Shown here one piece after another: positions 1 to 8,677 of a stretch of DNA of 64,000 nt. The position numbers and the translations under genes were made by a program. Within the stretch, counting starts at the first letter, position 1; every line of letters starts with the position of its first letter. Under the pieces are notes generated by a model that was given only the letters and a program-made list of their open reading frames with translations, did no database searches and was not told the origin of the DNA. This DNA comes from Rhodopirellula baltica (GTDB lineage: Bacteria; Planctomycetota; Planctomycetia; Pirellulales; Pirellulaceae): positions 310,001 through 374,000 of the forward strand of contig PPHI01000057.1 of assembly GCA_002901265.1 (NCBI GenBank), read 5' to 3'.

Positions 1-2
1 CC

Positions 3-614
3 ACACGATTGCTGCTGACGTTTGGCTTGTTTTACTTTGACTACGACCTCGACGGTCGTTCGGACCTGTTCTGTGCCAACGGACACTTGGAAGAAGACAT
101 CAACCGTGTTCAGCCCAGCCAACACTATGAACAGCCACCACAGTTGTTCTGGAATGCCGGGCCACAGTTCGATACGGAGTTTGTCGCGGTTGGCCAAGAA
201 TCGGTCGGCACCGACTTGCTGAAGCCAATGGTCGGTCGCGGAACCTCGTACGCGGACTTGGATAACGACGGTGACTTGGACGTGATCGTCACCTCCAGCG
301 GACGCAAACCACGCCTGTTGCGAAATGATCAACAACTTGGCCACCACTGGTTGCGTCTGAAACTGGTTGGCGATGGCAAGAACACCAACCGTGACGCGAT
401 CGGATCTTGGGTCGAAGTCACCGTTGGCGAACAAAAACTGCGTCAACAAGTGATGCCGACGCGAAGCTACCTTTCGCAAGTCGAGCTGCCACTGACGTTT
501 GGTCTTGGCCAATCCGACAAGGTCGATGATGTCACCATCATCTGGGCCGATGGGTATCGCCAAACGATCGATGCACCAGCGGTCGACCAGGTTCACACCA
601 TCACGCGACAATAG
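3..614 (+). CDS. FG-GAP/VCBS and ASPIC/UnbV domain protein, 3' part
   Basis: The reading frame is open from the left edge, so the gene starts before the window. What is visible is the C-terminal ~200 residues. Two calcium-loop-like FG-GAP/VCBS repeats can be read (DYDLDGRSDLF and DLDNDGDLDVIV). They are followed by an ASPIC/UnbV domain with the usual GHHWLRLKLVG start, a DAIGSWVEVTVG strand and the closing FGLGQSDKVDDVTIIWADG. Proteins of this CRTAC1-like type are secreted or surface beta-propellers that are abundant in planctomycetes; the binding partner is generally unknown. It is convergent with the Hsp70 operon on the other strand. Family call is secure; function is not. Confidence 0.9.
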   Translation, partial: TRLLLTFGLFYFDYDLDGRSDLFCANGHLEEDINRVQPSQHYEQPPQLFWNAGPQFDTEFVAVGQESVGTDLLKPMVGRGTSYADLDNDGDLDVIVTSSGRKPRLLRNDQQLGHHWLRLKLVGDGKNTNRDAIGSWVEVTVGEQKLRQQVMPTRSYLSQVELPLTFGLGQSDKVDDVTIIWADGYRQTIDAPAVDQVHTITRQ

Positions 615-630
615 TCCGCGATTCAAATCA

Positions 631-674
631 AACGATGTCGTCCGTTAATGATCGATTCGATCGACGGCATCGTT
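631..674. terminator. Large hairpin between convergent genes
   Basis: A 12-bp stem (AACGATGTCGTC at 631-642 pairs with GACGGCATCGTT at 663-674, one G-T pair) encloses a second smaller inverted repeat, GATCGA/TCGATC. On the minus strand the stem is followed by a T-rich stretch, so it probably ends the Hsp70 transcript. It may also end the plus-strand gene. Confidence 0.5.
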
Positions 675-697
675 GCATGGACGTAGAACGATAAACA

Positions 698-3553
698 TTA
701 TCCGTTGCCGAGCTGGATTCCCAGCGGCAACGTGTCGCCGAAAACGGCCGACTGCTCTTCGCGGCCAAGCTCGCCGCCTTCACGCAGCAAGCGTGCGAAA
801 TGTGGATCGGCATCGATACGATCCAGATAGTTCGCGGCATCTTTACGCACCTCTTCGGACAAGTCGCGATAGCGGTCACCCGTCAGTCTCGCGATTTGCG
901 CAATCGCCAGCGGAAGGTCTTTTTCCGTCGGATTGATCTCGATCAATCGCTTCACCCAAAACTCCGCCTTGGGGACGGGCACCGTGGAATTGAGTGGTCC
1001 GTACGCCGGTTGCCGTGATCCGATTCGGCCAATCGCCCACAGCAACCCCGAACGCAGACGTTCATTTTTCTTCTTGGTCATCTCGACCAACGCGATCTCG
1101 CCAAGCTCGACTTTGTCGGCAACTTTTAAACGTTCGAGGGAAGCGATTAGCCGCCAAAACTCGTTCGCCTCGTGCGGTTCGATCCGTCGAGTTTTGCTGC
1201 GCAGGTTGGCGAGCATCGGGGAGGCGAGTTGTTCCTGTTGCCCTGCGGTCAGTCCACCGGCAATCCGTCGCCACAGAATCATGGACTCGGTCCGCGACTG
1301 CGAAGCAGGAAACGCCAGCTTGCCGTGCAACTGTTTCCAAGTCGACTGGACACGCCAATCGTCAACTGCAACGCCGTAACCCGGTCGCAAGCAGAAACCG
1401 CTCATGTTCAACCAACGAGCTTCGTGTGCCGGCGACATTCGACGCCCCGTCTCGTGATCGAGCAAGAATTGCCACAGCTCACGAATTAACGTCGGTGGCC
1501 ACTGGTCGCGACCCGCCCCAATGATCGTTTCCAACTGAGGGATGATGTCGCGTGGTTTGATCGTCGGGTCAGCGGCAAAGGTCGCCACAATCGCGTTGGC
1601 GCAGGCTTCCACCGTCTCGACATCAACCACACCGGCGACTTCGCCTTCGCCGGAGTGACTTTGGCGATCGGTCTCAAGCGTACTGCGGATGTCGAATTCC
1701 AACTTCCAACGTTTCCGTTTTTCGCCGTCATCGTTGACGCAGTACATCCCGACGGTGCCGATCTCGCTGAGCTCTGACTCGATGTAAACTTCCAGCAGCG
1801 AATCTTCGCGGCGGCGGCCCCGAACGAGCGCCGTGCAGATCGGTGGCAGAGGTGTCATCGCGTTGGGATCGATGGCAATCAATTCGCCAGCCCGATCAGC
1901 AAGGCGAGTGCTGCTGACCCACAACGGAAACTGTACTGGCTGTCCGATCTGCAATCGCAGCGGGTGTTCGTCGACACGGAACTGCTGTCCGGCTTCGGCG
2001 TTTCCCGGGATCAAACACAACGCTTGCGGCGGGTTGCCTTGAACTTGCATGTAGTACGAACGGCCAAGGTTCGCAGCGATCCGGACGCCCTGACCGCGGC
2101 GAACCATCGCGTAATAGGCCGCACCGTGCGCGACCGCTAAATCCAATCGCGGCGATGTCAGCACTGTTGGCGACCAATCTTCGTTGGGTTCGGCAAACCA
2201 ATCTTTGATCAGGCCGACAATCCGATTTTGAATCGCCGACGCTGTCATCACGCCGCCATTGAACAGCACCAAGTCGGGACGGTCGGCGGATTCCTGATCT
2301 GAATCATCAAGCCCACTGCGTCGATGTTCGCATAGGAACTCCGCCAGGTGACGTGTGATGCCAGGGTCCGCAGCGTAGGGCAGACCGAACTCTTGGAATC
2401 CACTTTGCCCAGCCACCGGCCGGTCCGTCAATTCGGTTTTCGGAAAGAAACCATCCAGCAGTGCCGCATCGATGTCCTCGCGGCTGAGTTGCACTTGGAT
2501 TGCGCCGGCCAGCAACTTGGCTCCTTCGGCGGCGACGTTCAGTGTGAACGATTCGGGACGATCATCGCCAAGCATCGTCTCTTTGACGATCCGCGAAGAC
2601 TGCACCATGCGATCCCACTGCTGGGCCGACAAAGTCGTGTTGGGTTGGTCGGCAGCGAACTTGGATTCGGCCAACTTCGCGACGGCCAAGTCCATGTTGT
2701 CGCCGCCCAAGATCAGGTGTTTTCCCACCGCGACGCGGTGGAACTGGACCTGGTCGCCTGATTCACCGGCCGGTTGCACACGGATCAACGTCAAGTCGGT
2801 CGTGCCGCCACCGATATCGCATACCAAGATCAATTGCCCGGGACGAACCAAGTCAGGCCATTGTTGACGATGCCGATCGATCCATGCGTAGAAAGCCGCC
2901 TGGGGTTCTTCGATCAGATAGACACGTTTCAATCCGGCCAACTTCGCCGCCTTGATCGTTAACTCACGTGCGACTTCGTCAAACGACGCTGGCAGTGTGA
3001 TCACGATGTCTTGGGTTTTCAGTGGCTCGTCAGGATGAGCTTGATCCCAGGCTTGTCGCAGGTGCTTGAGGTATTCCGCCGATGCCTCCAGTGGTGATAG
3101 CCGACTGACATCGGGGTCGCCATGCCAAGGTAAAAAGTCGGCGGTGCGGTCGACTCCGTCGTGCGATAACCAGCTTTTGGCGGAGCTGATTCGCCGTCCC
3201 GGATGCCGTGTTCCTGCGTCACGCGCCAGCACTCCGACGCAACCAGGACGATCCTTTTTCGATTTCTTGGCGTTCTGTTCCCAAGGCAGGCCCGATTCGA
3301 TCGCCGACGATTCCGATTGAGTCAGCTGGTAGTGAAACGAAGGCAGTGTTTCGCGTTTTTCGATCTGCCCGAGGTCCACCCATTGCTCGATCGCGAACGT
3401 TTCGACGGTCCAATCCTCTTTGTGCGTGTCGACAAAACACAGGGCACAGTTCGTCGTGCCCAAGTCGATGCCAACGACATAGCGTGACGGGCTGGAATCA
3501 GGATCGGAATTCGAGTCGGCAGGGTTGGGCTGGCGTTCCGGCGAAGTTGACAT
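698..3553 (-). CDS. Long Hsp70-like protein with DUF3731-like C-terminal region
   Basis: The N-terminal half is an actin-fold Hsp70 ATPase: phosphate-1 loop VVGIDLGTTNCALCFVD near residues 25-41, phosphate-2 loop LVCDIGGGTTDLTLI, the GGDNMDLAVAKL segment, and VLFNGGVMTASAIQNRI near the adenosine site. No classical DnaK substrate-binding domain or EEVD-type tail is visible. Instead about 300 helical residues follow (IIPQLETIIGAGRDQWPP... to the end), which fits the DUF3731 family found on Hsp70-like proteins. I chose the ATG at 3553; the frame also has an upstream GTG at 3580. It is the last gene of a minus-strand operon behind a second Hsp70-like gene, 62 bases apart. Probable cytoplasmic ATP-dependent chaperone-like protein; client unknown. 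Confidence 0.88.
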   Translation of the reverse strand: MSTSPERQPNPADSNSDPDSSPSRYVVGIDLGTTNCALCFVDTHKEDWTVETFAIEQWVDLGQIEKRETLPSFHYQLTQSESSAIESGLPWEQNAKKSKKDRPGCVGVLARDAGTRHPGRRISSAKSWLSHDGVDRTADFLPWHGDPDVSRLSPLEASAEYLKHLRQAWDQAHPDEPLKTQDIVITLPASFDEVARELTIKAAKLAGLKRVYLIEEPQAAFYAWIDRHRQQWPDLVRPGQLILVCDIGGGTTDLTLIRVQPAGESGDQVQFHRVAVGKHLILGGDNMDLAVAKLAESKFAADQPNTTLSAQQWDRMVQSSRIVKETMLGDDRPESFTLNVAAEGAKLLAGAIQVQLSREDIDAALLDGFFPKTELTDRPVAGQSGFQEFGLPYAADPGITRHLAEFLCEHRRSGLDDSDQESADRPDLVLFNGGVMTASAIQNRIVGLIKDWFAEPNEDWSPTVLTSPRLDLAVAHGAAYYAMVRRGQGVRIAANLGRSYYMQVQGNPPQALCLIPGNAEAGQQFRVDEHPLRLQIGQPVQFPLWVSSTRLADRAGELIAIDPNAMTPLPPICTALVRGRRREDSLLEVYIESELSEIGTVGMYCVNDDGEKRKRWKLEFDIRSTLETDRQSHSGEGEVAGVVDVETVEACANAIVATFAADPTIKPRDIIPQLETIIGAGRDQWPPTLIRELWQFLLDHETGRRMSPAHEARWLNMSGFCLRPGYGVAVDDWRVQSTWKQLHGKLAFPASQSRTESMILWRRIAGGLTAGQQEQLASPMLANLRSKTRRIEPHEANEFWRLIASLERLKVADKVELGEIALVEMTKKKNERLRSGLLWAIGRIGSRQPAYGPLNSTVPVPKAEFWVKRLIEINPTEKDLPLAIAQIARLTGDRYRDLSEEVRKDAANYLDRIDADPHFARLLREGGELGREEQSAVFGDTLPLGIQLGNG

Positions 3554-3615
3554 GCTTGACGCACTGGGTTCTTGAAGCACTGAAAGTGAATGATCGAAGG
3601 GCCCGACGGATCCGA

Positions 3616-5448
3616 TCAGCGATCCTTTTGGTCACGGACGTTGAACTCCATTTTCCATTGTTCGTCGGTCCGTGTCGCGTGGCACCACAATTCGAACATT
3701 CCAAGCTCCGTCACTCGGCTGACAAAGCGAACGGGGACGAACGGGTCGTCGCTTTTTTCGTTCTCACCCGATTGCCGCGGAAGCGTCAATTCGATCGGCT
3801 CGCTCTCCACCAATTCGTCGGGCTGCCAACGATCCAGATGCGTACCGACGGTGTCGTCGGTTCGTTTTGCCGAAGCAAAGAATCGGAAACGGGCCGGTGC
3901 GCCGACGATCAAACCGACCTCGTTGCTTGGCACTTCGGACTCGGTGCCTTCTTCCATCCCTTGAGGCGCGACGCACAACGCACGCAGCGGACGGGGTGCA
4001 CCGGGAATCGCCAGTCCGGCCGTTTCGATCCCGATGTAGTACGACTTTGCCGTTCCGCCACGGATGCGAATGCCGCCGGATTGCTTGGACCAGCCATAAT
4101 ACGCGGCGCCCAAAGCAACCGCCGAATCCAGCTCTTCACGACCGCCCAGCACTTCAGGCTCGGTTTCGCACCAGTCGCTGACCGCTTGCTGCATCCGTTG
4201 CCGCAACGCTTCGCCACGGAACACGCCGCCGTTAAAAAGCAGATGCGTTGGGCCGACAAAGCCCTCGGGTGCGTCGGGGTTGGCTTGGCGGATGGTGTCG
4301 GCTTGATCCGCCAAGAACGCGGCGACCTGTTTAGTGATCGCGGGATCGGCTTCGTAAGGCAAGCCGATGTCTTGGAACCCGGATGCCGCTTGGCGTTGTG
4401 GGCGGTCCGCTGCCGAACACAGCGGAAAGAAACCTTCGACGATCACGTCACGAATACGATCGGCCGTCAGCGGCGTCGAAATTGTTCCGCCAATCAGCGA
4501 GCTGCCGCGACCGAGGACGGAGATCGTTTTTTCGTCCGGCCCGTCGGCGGACAGCAAACTCTCCTTCGCATCACGACAAGCATGCCATAGCGATACGCTT
4601 TGCCATGGGTCCAGCGAATGACCTTGCGTTTGTAAGTCGGTGGAGACTTGGTGGGCGAGAGCCAAGTCCATGTTGTCGCCGCCGAGCAGCAAGTGATTCC
4701 CGACTGCCAAACGCTGCAAGCTCAGCTCGCCGCCGTCTTCTTGAACGGCGACCAATGTCAGGTCCGTCGTTCCGCCACCGACGTCAACGACCATCAACAA
4801 GTCACCGGAGCTCAATTGGTCACGCCAATCGTCAGCACGCGATGCCAACCAGCTATACACGGCGGCTTGCGGTTCTTCGAGCAATACAAAGTGATCGGGT
4901 AGGCCGGCTTCGATTGCGGCTTGTCTTGTCAGCTCGCGTGCGGCGGGGTCAAACGACGCGGGGACGGTTAAGACGACTTGTTGCGATTTCAGCGGCGCGT
5001 CGGCGTGACTGTCATCCCATGCGGCGACGAGATGCTTGAGGAATTTGGTCGTGCAATCGAAGGCAGAAACCTTGGGGACCTCGGGCGGCGATTGCCAAGG
5101 CAAGACCGGTTCGGTGCGACCGACGCTGCCGTGGCACAGCCAGCTCTTCGCGGCCACGACGACGCGTTGTGGGTTCTCCGCAGACTGTTGGCGAGCGTAG
5201 TAACCGGCGATACCAGTTTGTGGTTCGGTATTGAGCGGCATCTCCAACGATGCGACTTCGCCTTCGCGTGGCAGGTACAGAAACGATGGCAGCGACAACC
5301 GGGTCTCGACTTGGCCTGGCGCGATCAATTGGGGAATCGGCAGCAGCTTTAATTCCGGCTGCACGCGTTTATCGTCCGAGATCTCGGCAAAGGCGACGAC
5401 GGAGTTGGTCGTTCCGAGGTCGATACCGATGCAAAATCGCGCTGTCAT
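3616..5448 (-). CDS. Short Hsp70-like (DnaK family) protein
   Basis: About 610 residues. The ATG at 5448 is placed directly before the ATPase domain (MTARFCIGIDLGTTNSVV); the open frame runs further upstream to 5661 but that part overlaps the preceding gene and has no domain. Visible motifs are the phosphate-1 loop GIDLGTTNSVVAF, phosphate-2 loop VVDVGGGTTDLTLV, GGDNMDLALAHQ and LLFNGGVFRGEALRQRM. The C-terminal ~150 residues form beta-rich sequence rather than a recognisable DnaK peptide-binding lid, and there is no EEVD-like end. It lies between a DUF2760 gene and a longer Hsp70-like gene on the same strand, so the three are probably one transcript acting in one process. No DnaJ or GrpE gene is present here. 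Confidence 0.9.
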   Translation of the reverse strand: MTARFCIGIDLGTTNSVVAFAEISDDKRVQPELKLLPIPQLIAPGQVETRLSLPSFLYLPREGEVASLEMPLNTEPQTGIAGYYARQQSAENPQRVVVAAKSWLCHGSVGRTEPVLPWQSPPEVPKVSAFDCTTKFLKHLVAAWDDSHADAPLKSQQVVLTVPASFDPAARELTRQAAIEAGLPDHFVLLEEPQAAVYSWLASRADDWRDQLSSGDLLMVVDVGGGTTDLTLVAVQEDGGELSLQRLAVGNHLLLGGDNMDLALAHQVSTDLQTQGHSLDPWQSVSLWHACRDAKESLLSADGPDEKTISVLGRGSSLIGGTISTPLTADRIRDVIVEGFFPLCSAADRPQRQAASGFQDIGLPYEADPAITKQVAAFLADQADTIRQANPDAPEGFVGPTHLLFNGGVFRGEALRQRMQQAVSDWCETEPEVLGGREELDSAVALGAAYYGWSKQSGGIRIRGGTAKSYYIGIETAGLAIPGAPRPLRALCVAPQGMEEGTESEVPSNEVGLIVGAPARFRFFASAKRTDDTVGTHLDRWQPDELVESEPIELTLPRQSGENEKSDDPFVPVRFVSRVTELGMFELWCHATRTDEQWKMEFNVRDQKDR

Positions 5449-5530
5449 GTGTTCTGTCTTTGTTCGAGATGATTCACGGGTGCGGCGCCACGACCTGTCG
5501 GTCCTGTGACGCGTGCAATCGGTACCGTGA

Positions 5531-6079
5531 CTAGCTTGCTTGGATTTGTGCCGGGGCGACAACGTTGGCGTCATCGTCACTGCCGGACCAGGTCGGCAGT
5601 TCGATTTTGGTGGCTTGCCAACCGTGATGCACGAGCTTGCCGCTGGTGGCAGTGCCTTCACCGATCCATTGGTAACGCATCGGCGAAGGTGACTCGCCGA
5701 CTGTGACCGTTTCGCCTTCGGACGCCTCGACGAGTGGCTTGAGCCCCAACAATCGGTCCAACACGCCCGCGCACTGCTTTAAACATGGCCTCGCGGCGGC
5801 GCCGACTTGGGCGTCACTGTACTGGTCCAAATTCTCTTGGATCAGGTCAATCAAACGCGATTCACGTTGCAAAGCCGACAACAACGTCAGGGCCGAGTCA
5901 CGGCGCGGTTCTGGGGGGACCACAGGAGCCGGCTTTTCGACTTTCGCTGGTTCCACTTTCGCAGCCGGGGCTGCGAGTGATTTGGTGGCCGAACCCGACA
6001 ATACGGCATCGATCTGGTCAGATTTGTCTTTGTTTCCGATCGCCGCAAAAAACGCTTTTAACGCAACTGAAAAGCTCAT
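5531..6079 (-). CDS. DUF2760 family protein
   Basis: 182 residues. An N-terminal helix (MSFSVALKAFFAAIGNKDKSDQ is close to its start) leads into an Ala/Pro/Lys-rich linker (around residues 30-58). A helical segment starting at SALTLLSALQRESRLIDLIQE and the conserved tail with LVHHGWQATKIELP then follow, typical of DUF2760 proteins. This family is commonly encoded next to divergent Hsp70 proteins, and here it is the first gene of the operon. The biochemical role is unknown; an adaptor or co-chaperone role for the two Hsp70-like proteins is inference from position only. Confidence 0.85.
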   Translation of the reverse strand: MSFSVALKAFFAAIGNKDKSDQIDAVLSGSATKSLAAPAAKVEPAKVEKPAPVVPPEPRRDSALTLLSALQRESRLIDLIQENLDQYSDAQVGAAARPCLKQCAGVLDRLLGLKPLVEASEGETVTVGESPSPMRYQWIGEGTATSGKLVHHGWQATKIELPTWSGSDDDANVVAPAQIQAS

Positions 6080-6311
6080 CAGGTCGCCTGAAGTTAGTCG
6101 TCAGAGAATCTATTCGGTCAAAGCGTTGGCGATTCCCGGCAAAGCGTCAAGAGGCGACCGTGAATCGCCCCCTACGCCCCCGCAGCAGGACCTCGAAAAC
6201 CCATTCGTTCCCCCGCAATCCGGGGTGCAAGTCGATTTTCCACGCCCCTAGCGATCCGGATTCGATTCCCGAGGGCTACAATGGTTCGGAATCGCCTCCG
6301 AGGACCTACCT
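6080..6311. other. Divergent intergenic region
   Basis: This 232-base stretch separates the DUF2760/Hsp70 operon (minus) from the hydrolase operon (plus), so it should hold promoters for both. I see no clear -35/-10 pair, hairpin or small ORF with a convincing start. Confidence 0.4.
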
Positions 6312-7196
6312 ATGAAACGACTGACCGCAATCGGCGTCGCCCACCTATTGATCGTGATCGCCCTGATCACCCCCAGCTGCGCCCAATCGACCCCGACGTT
6401 CAAAGACGTCGCGTATGACGACGTTCACCCGGCCCAGCGGCTGGATGTCTATCAAGCTCAATCCGACCAACCGACCCCCGCGATGGTGTTTTTCCACGGC
6501 GGCGGCTGGAGTGGCGGCTCGAAAGAACACGTACCAGGCTGGTTGCTGCGGCTTGCCGCCGAAAACAAAGCATCGGTCGTCGCGGTCGAATACCGCTTCA
6601 CATACGTTGCCACACACCCGGCACAGGTCAACGATTGCTTGCGGGCAATTCAGTTCATCCGCCAGAACGCCAAGAAATGGAACATCGCATCCGACAAAAT
6701 TGGCGTGACGGGCGGGTCCGCGGGAGGACACTTGTCGGCCTATGTCGCTCTGGCTGACGACGCGGCCGATCCAGATTCGACGGATCCGGTTGAAACTCAA
6801 TCCTCACGTGTCGCGTGTGCAGTCAGCTTTGCGGGGCCGACGGATTGGTCGCTGCTCAAGTCGATCGATCACCAACATCCCGCCTACCGCCAATTGATCG
6901 GGTACCAACCGGGGACGCCCGCCGGCGAAATGGATGCTGCCAAGATGACCGATGTCTCGCCAATCTCATTCGTCAGCAAAGACGATCCGCCGATGATGCA
7001 GGTCCACGGCGATGCGGACGACATCGTCCCCATCGAACATGCATACAACTTGGACAAAGCATTGAAATCCGTGGGCGTCGAATGCGAACTGGTCACCATA
7101 CCGAACGCCAATCACAGCGTCGCAAACGCGGGCGACAATGTCGCGAAGCAGGCGACACGATTCGTCGAAGACCACTTGCTTGGCCAATCCGAGTAA
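6312..7196 (+). CDS. Secreted alpha/beta hydrolase (BD-FAE-like esterase)
   Basis: 294 residues with a Sec-type signal peptide (roughly residues 1-25, cleaved near SCAQS). The oxyanion loop is HGGGW at residues 62-66, the nucleophile is Ser136 in GGSAGG, the acid is probably Asp236 in HGDADDIVP and the base His268 in NANHSV. These are the features of exported carboxylesterases that deacylate plant or algal polysaccharides. The gene is followed after 34 bases by a GH5 glycosidase and then a sialate O-acetylesterase, which supports a role in removing ester groups from a glycan. Substrate is not shown by sequence. Confidence 0.92.
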   Translation: MKRLTAIGVAHLLIVIALITPSCAQSTPTFKDVAYDDVHPAQRLDVYQAQSDQPTPAMVFFHGGGWSGGSKEHVPGWLLRLAAENKASVVAVEYRFTYVATHPAQVNDCLRAIQFIRQNAKKWNIASDKIGVTGGSAGGHLSAYVALADDAADPDSTDPVETQSSRVACAVSFAGPTDWSLLKSIDHQHPAYRQLIGYQPGTPAGEMDAAKMTDVSPISFVSKDDPPMMQVHGDADDIVPIEHAYNLDKALKSVGVECELVTIPNANHSVANAGDNVAKQATRFVEDHLLGQSE

Positions 7197-7230
7197 CTTT
7201 CGATCCTCCCTCCAGTGAACCAAACGTTTG

Positions 7231-8655
7231 ATGACTGCTGTGTTGCGAGCTGCGTTCTGCGTGGCTGTTCTTTTCGGACTGACGAGTACGGATCTGTTGC
7301 CAACGGCAATGAGTCAATCGAGTCCCAAACTGTCAACTGCCGAGTCCACTCCTCTGCGTTTGGGCAGCGGAATTAACTTCGGCAATATGCTGGATGCCCC
7401 GAACGAAGGCGACTGGGGTTTACGTGTAAACACCGATTGGTTCGCCCGCGTCAAAGAGGCAGGTTTCGATCATGTTCGGTTGCCGATCAGTTGGGGCTAT
7501 CACACGGCAAAGACGTCGCCTTATCAGATCGATGCCCAATTCGTCCGGCGTGTCGACACGATTGTCAAGGCTTGCTTGGATGCCGACCTAAAGCTGTTGA
7601 TCAACATTCACCACGATCCGAATTTGAATGAACAGCCGGCGCAGAACCACGACCGTTTCGTCGCGATGTGGAAGCAGATTGCCGAACACTTTCGATCACT
7701 CCCAAATGATCGGGTGGCATTCGAACTGCTGAACGAACCCCACGATGTTTTCAACGAAGATGCGAAGCTTTGGAATCAGTGGGTCGTGGACTCGTTGAAC
7801 GTGATTCGCAAATCGAATCCAAATCGAACAGTCGTTGTTGGGCCAATCCGATTCAACTCCGTCGATTCGCTGGACACGCTTGAGCTTCCGCAAGACGACA
7901 ACCTGGTTGTCACGGTGCACTATTACCTTCCGTTTGATTTCACGCACCAAGGTGCACCGTGGACGCAGCCGGTAAAACCGACTGGCATCGTCTGGAATGC
8001 CAACACCGCATCGATTGCCGGAGGCTGGCGAAACGAGTCCTGGGACACCAAAACGGTTGGCACGACGAATGGCTTGCAAGCCGCTTTCGAACGTGGTTGG
8101 GCTGGCGTGCAACTTCGTGCCGCATCGAGCCGTCCGATCCCACAAGCGTTGGAGCTGCAAGTCGATTCGAAAGTCGCACTGAAAATCTCGTTGGTCAGTG
8201 GCGAACAAAAAGTCGCGAAAGACGTGACCACCGCACCGGGCGAGCCACTCCGTGTGACGTTTGACGCTGGGGTGCTCGGTGGTTCGTTTGACCGAATTTA
8301 CCTGCAAAACAACACGGCAAACGAAACGCAGCCTTTCATCGTGAAATCGCTTTCGTTGGTTTATGCCGATCGTAAAGAATCGCTGCTCAGTACCGCAGGG
8401 GATGCCATCCGCGATGACTTGGCAAAGGCCGCTCGCTGGGGCCAGCAACATGGTCGTGCGATCTACCTTGGCGAATTCGGTGCGTACCAAGAGGCCGATA
8501 TGGACTCGCGAGCCCGCTGGACCGCTGCGGTCCGTGCGGCAGCGGAATCGCTGCAAATGGACTGGGCTTATTGGGAGTTCGCATCGGGCTTTGGCATCTT
8601 TGATCCACGAACACAACAATACCGACAACCGCTTCTCAACGCACTTCAACCCTAA
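7231..8655 (+). CDS. Glycoside hydrolase family 5 with an inserted beta-rich domain
   Basis: 474 residues from ATG 7231 (a TTG lies directly before it). There is an N-terminal signal peptide. The TIM-barrel hallmarks are [10 protein letters not shown], the acid/base Glu169 in [24 protein letters not shown], and the nucleophile Glu415 in YLGEFGAY. Between the VHYY strand and the nucleophile strand sits an extra segment of roughly 130 residues (from about [14 protein letters not shown] to [12 protein letters not shown]) that is not barrel-like and resembles a carbohydrate-binding beta-sandwich. Likely an endo-beta-glucanase or beta-mannanase acting outside the cytoplasm. It is the middle gene of a three-gene carbohydrate operon, 22 bases upstream of the next start. 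Confidence 0.9.
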   Translation: MTAVLRAAFCVAVLFGLTSTDLLPTAMSQSSPKLSTAESTPLRLGSGINFGNMLDAPNEGDWGLRVNTDWFARVKEAGFDHVRLPISWGYHTAKTSPYQIDAQFVRRVDTIVKACLDADLKLLINIHHDPNLNEQPAQNHDRFVAMWKQIAEHFRSLPNDRVAFELLNEPHDVFNEDAKLWNQWVVDSLNVIRKSNPNRTVVVGPIRFNSVDSLDTLELPQDDNLVVTVHYYLPFDFTHQGAPWTQPVKPTGIVWNANTASIAGGWRNESWDTKTVGTTNGLQAAFERGWAGVQLRAASSRPIPQALELQVDSKVALKISLVSGEQKVAKDVTTAPGEPLRVTFDAGVLGGSFDRIYLQNNTANETQPFIVKSLSLVYADRKESLLSTAGDAIRDDLAKAARWGQQHGRAIYLGEFGAYQEADMDSRARWTAAVRAAAESLQMDWAYWEFASGFGIFDPRTQQYRQPLLNALQP

Positions 8656-8677
8656 CCCTCGATCGATAGACAGCTTG

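Noticed and set aside
3208-4590. 460-codon plus-strand frame spanning the two Hsp70-like genes
   Set aside because: It crosses a gene boundary on the opposite strand and its product looks like shadow sequence.
5449-5661. N-terminal extension of the shorter Hsp70-like protein
   Set aside because: It would overlap the DUF2760 gene and adds Arg/Lys/Ser-rich sequence of no family; the ATG at 5448 fits the Hsp70 start.
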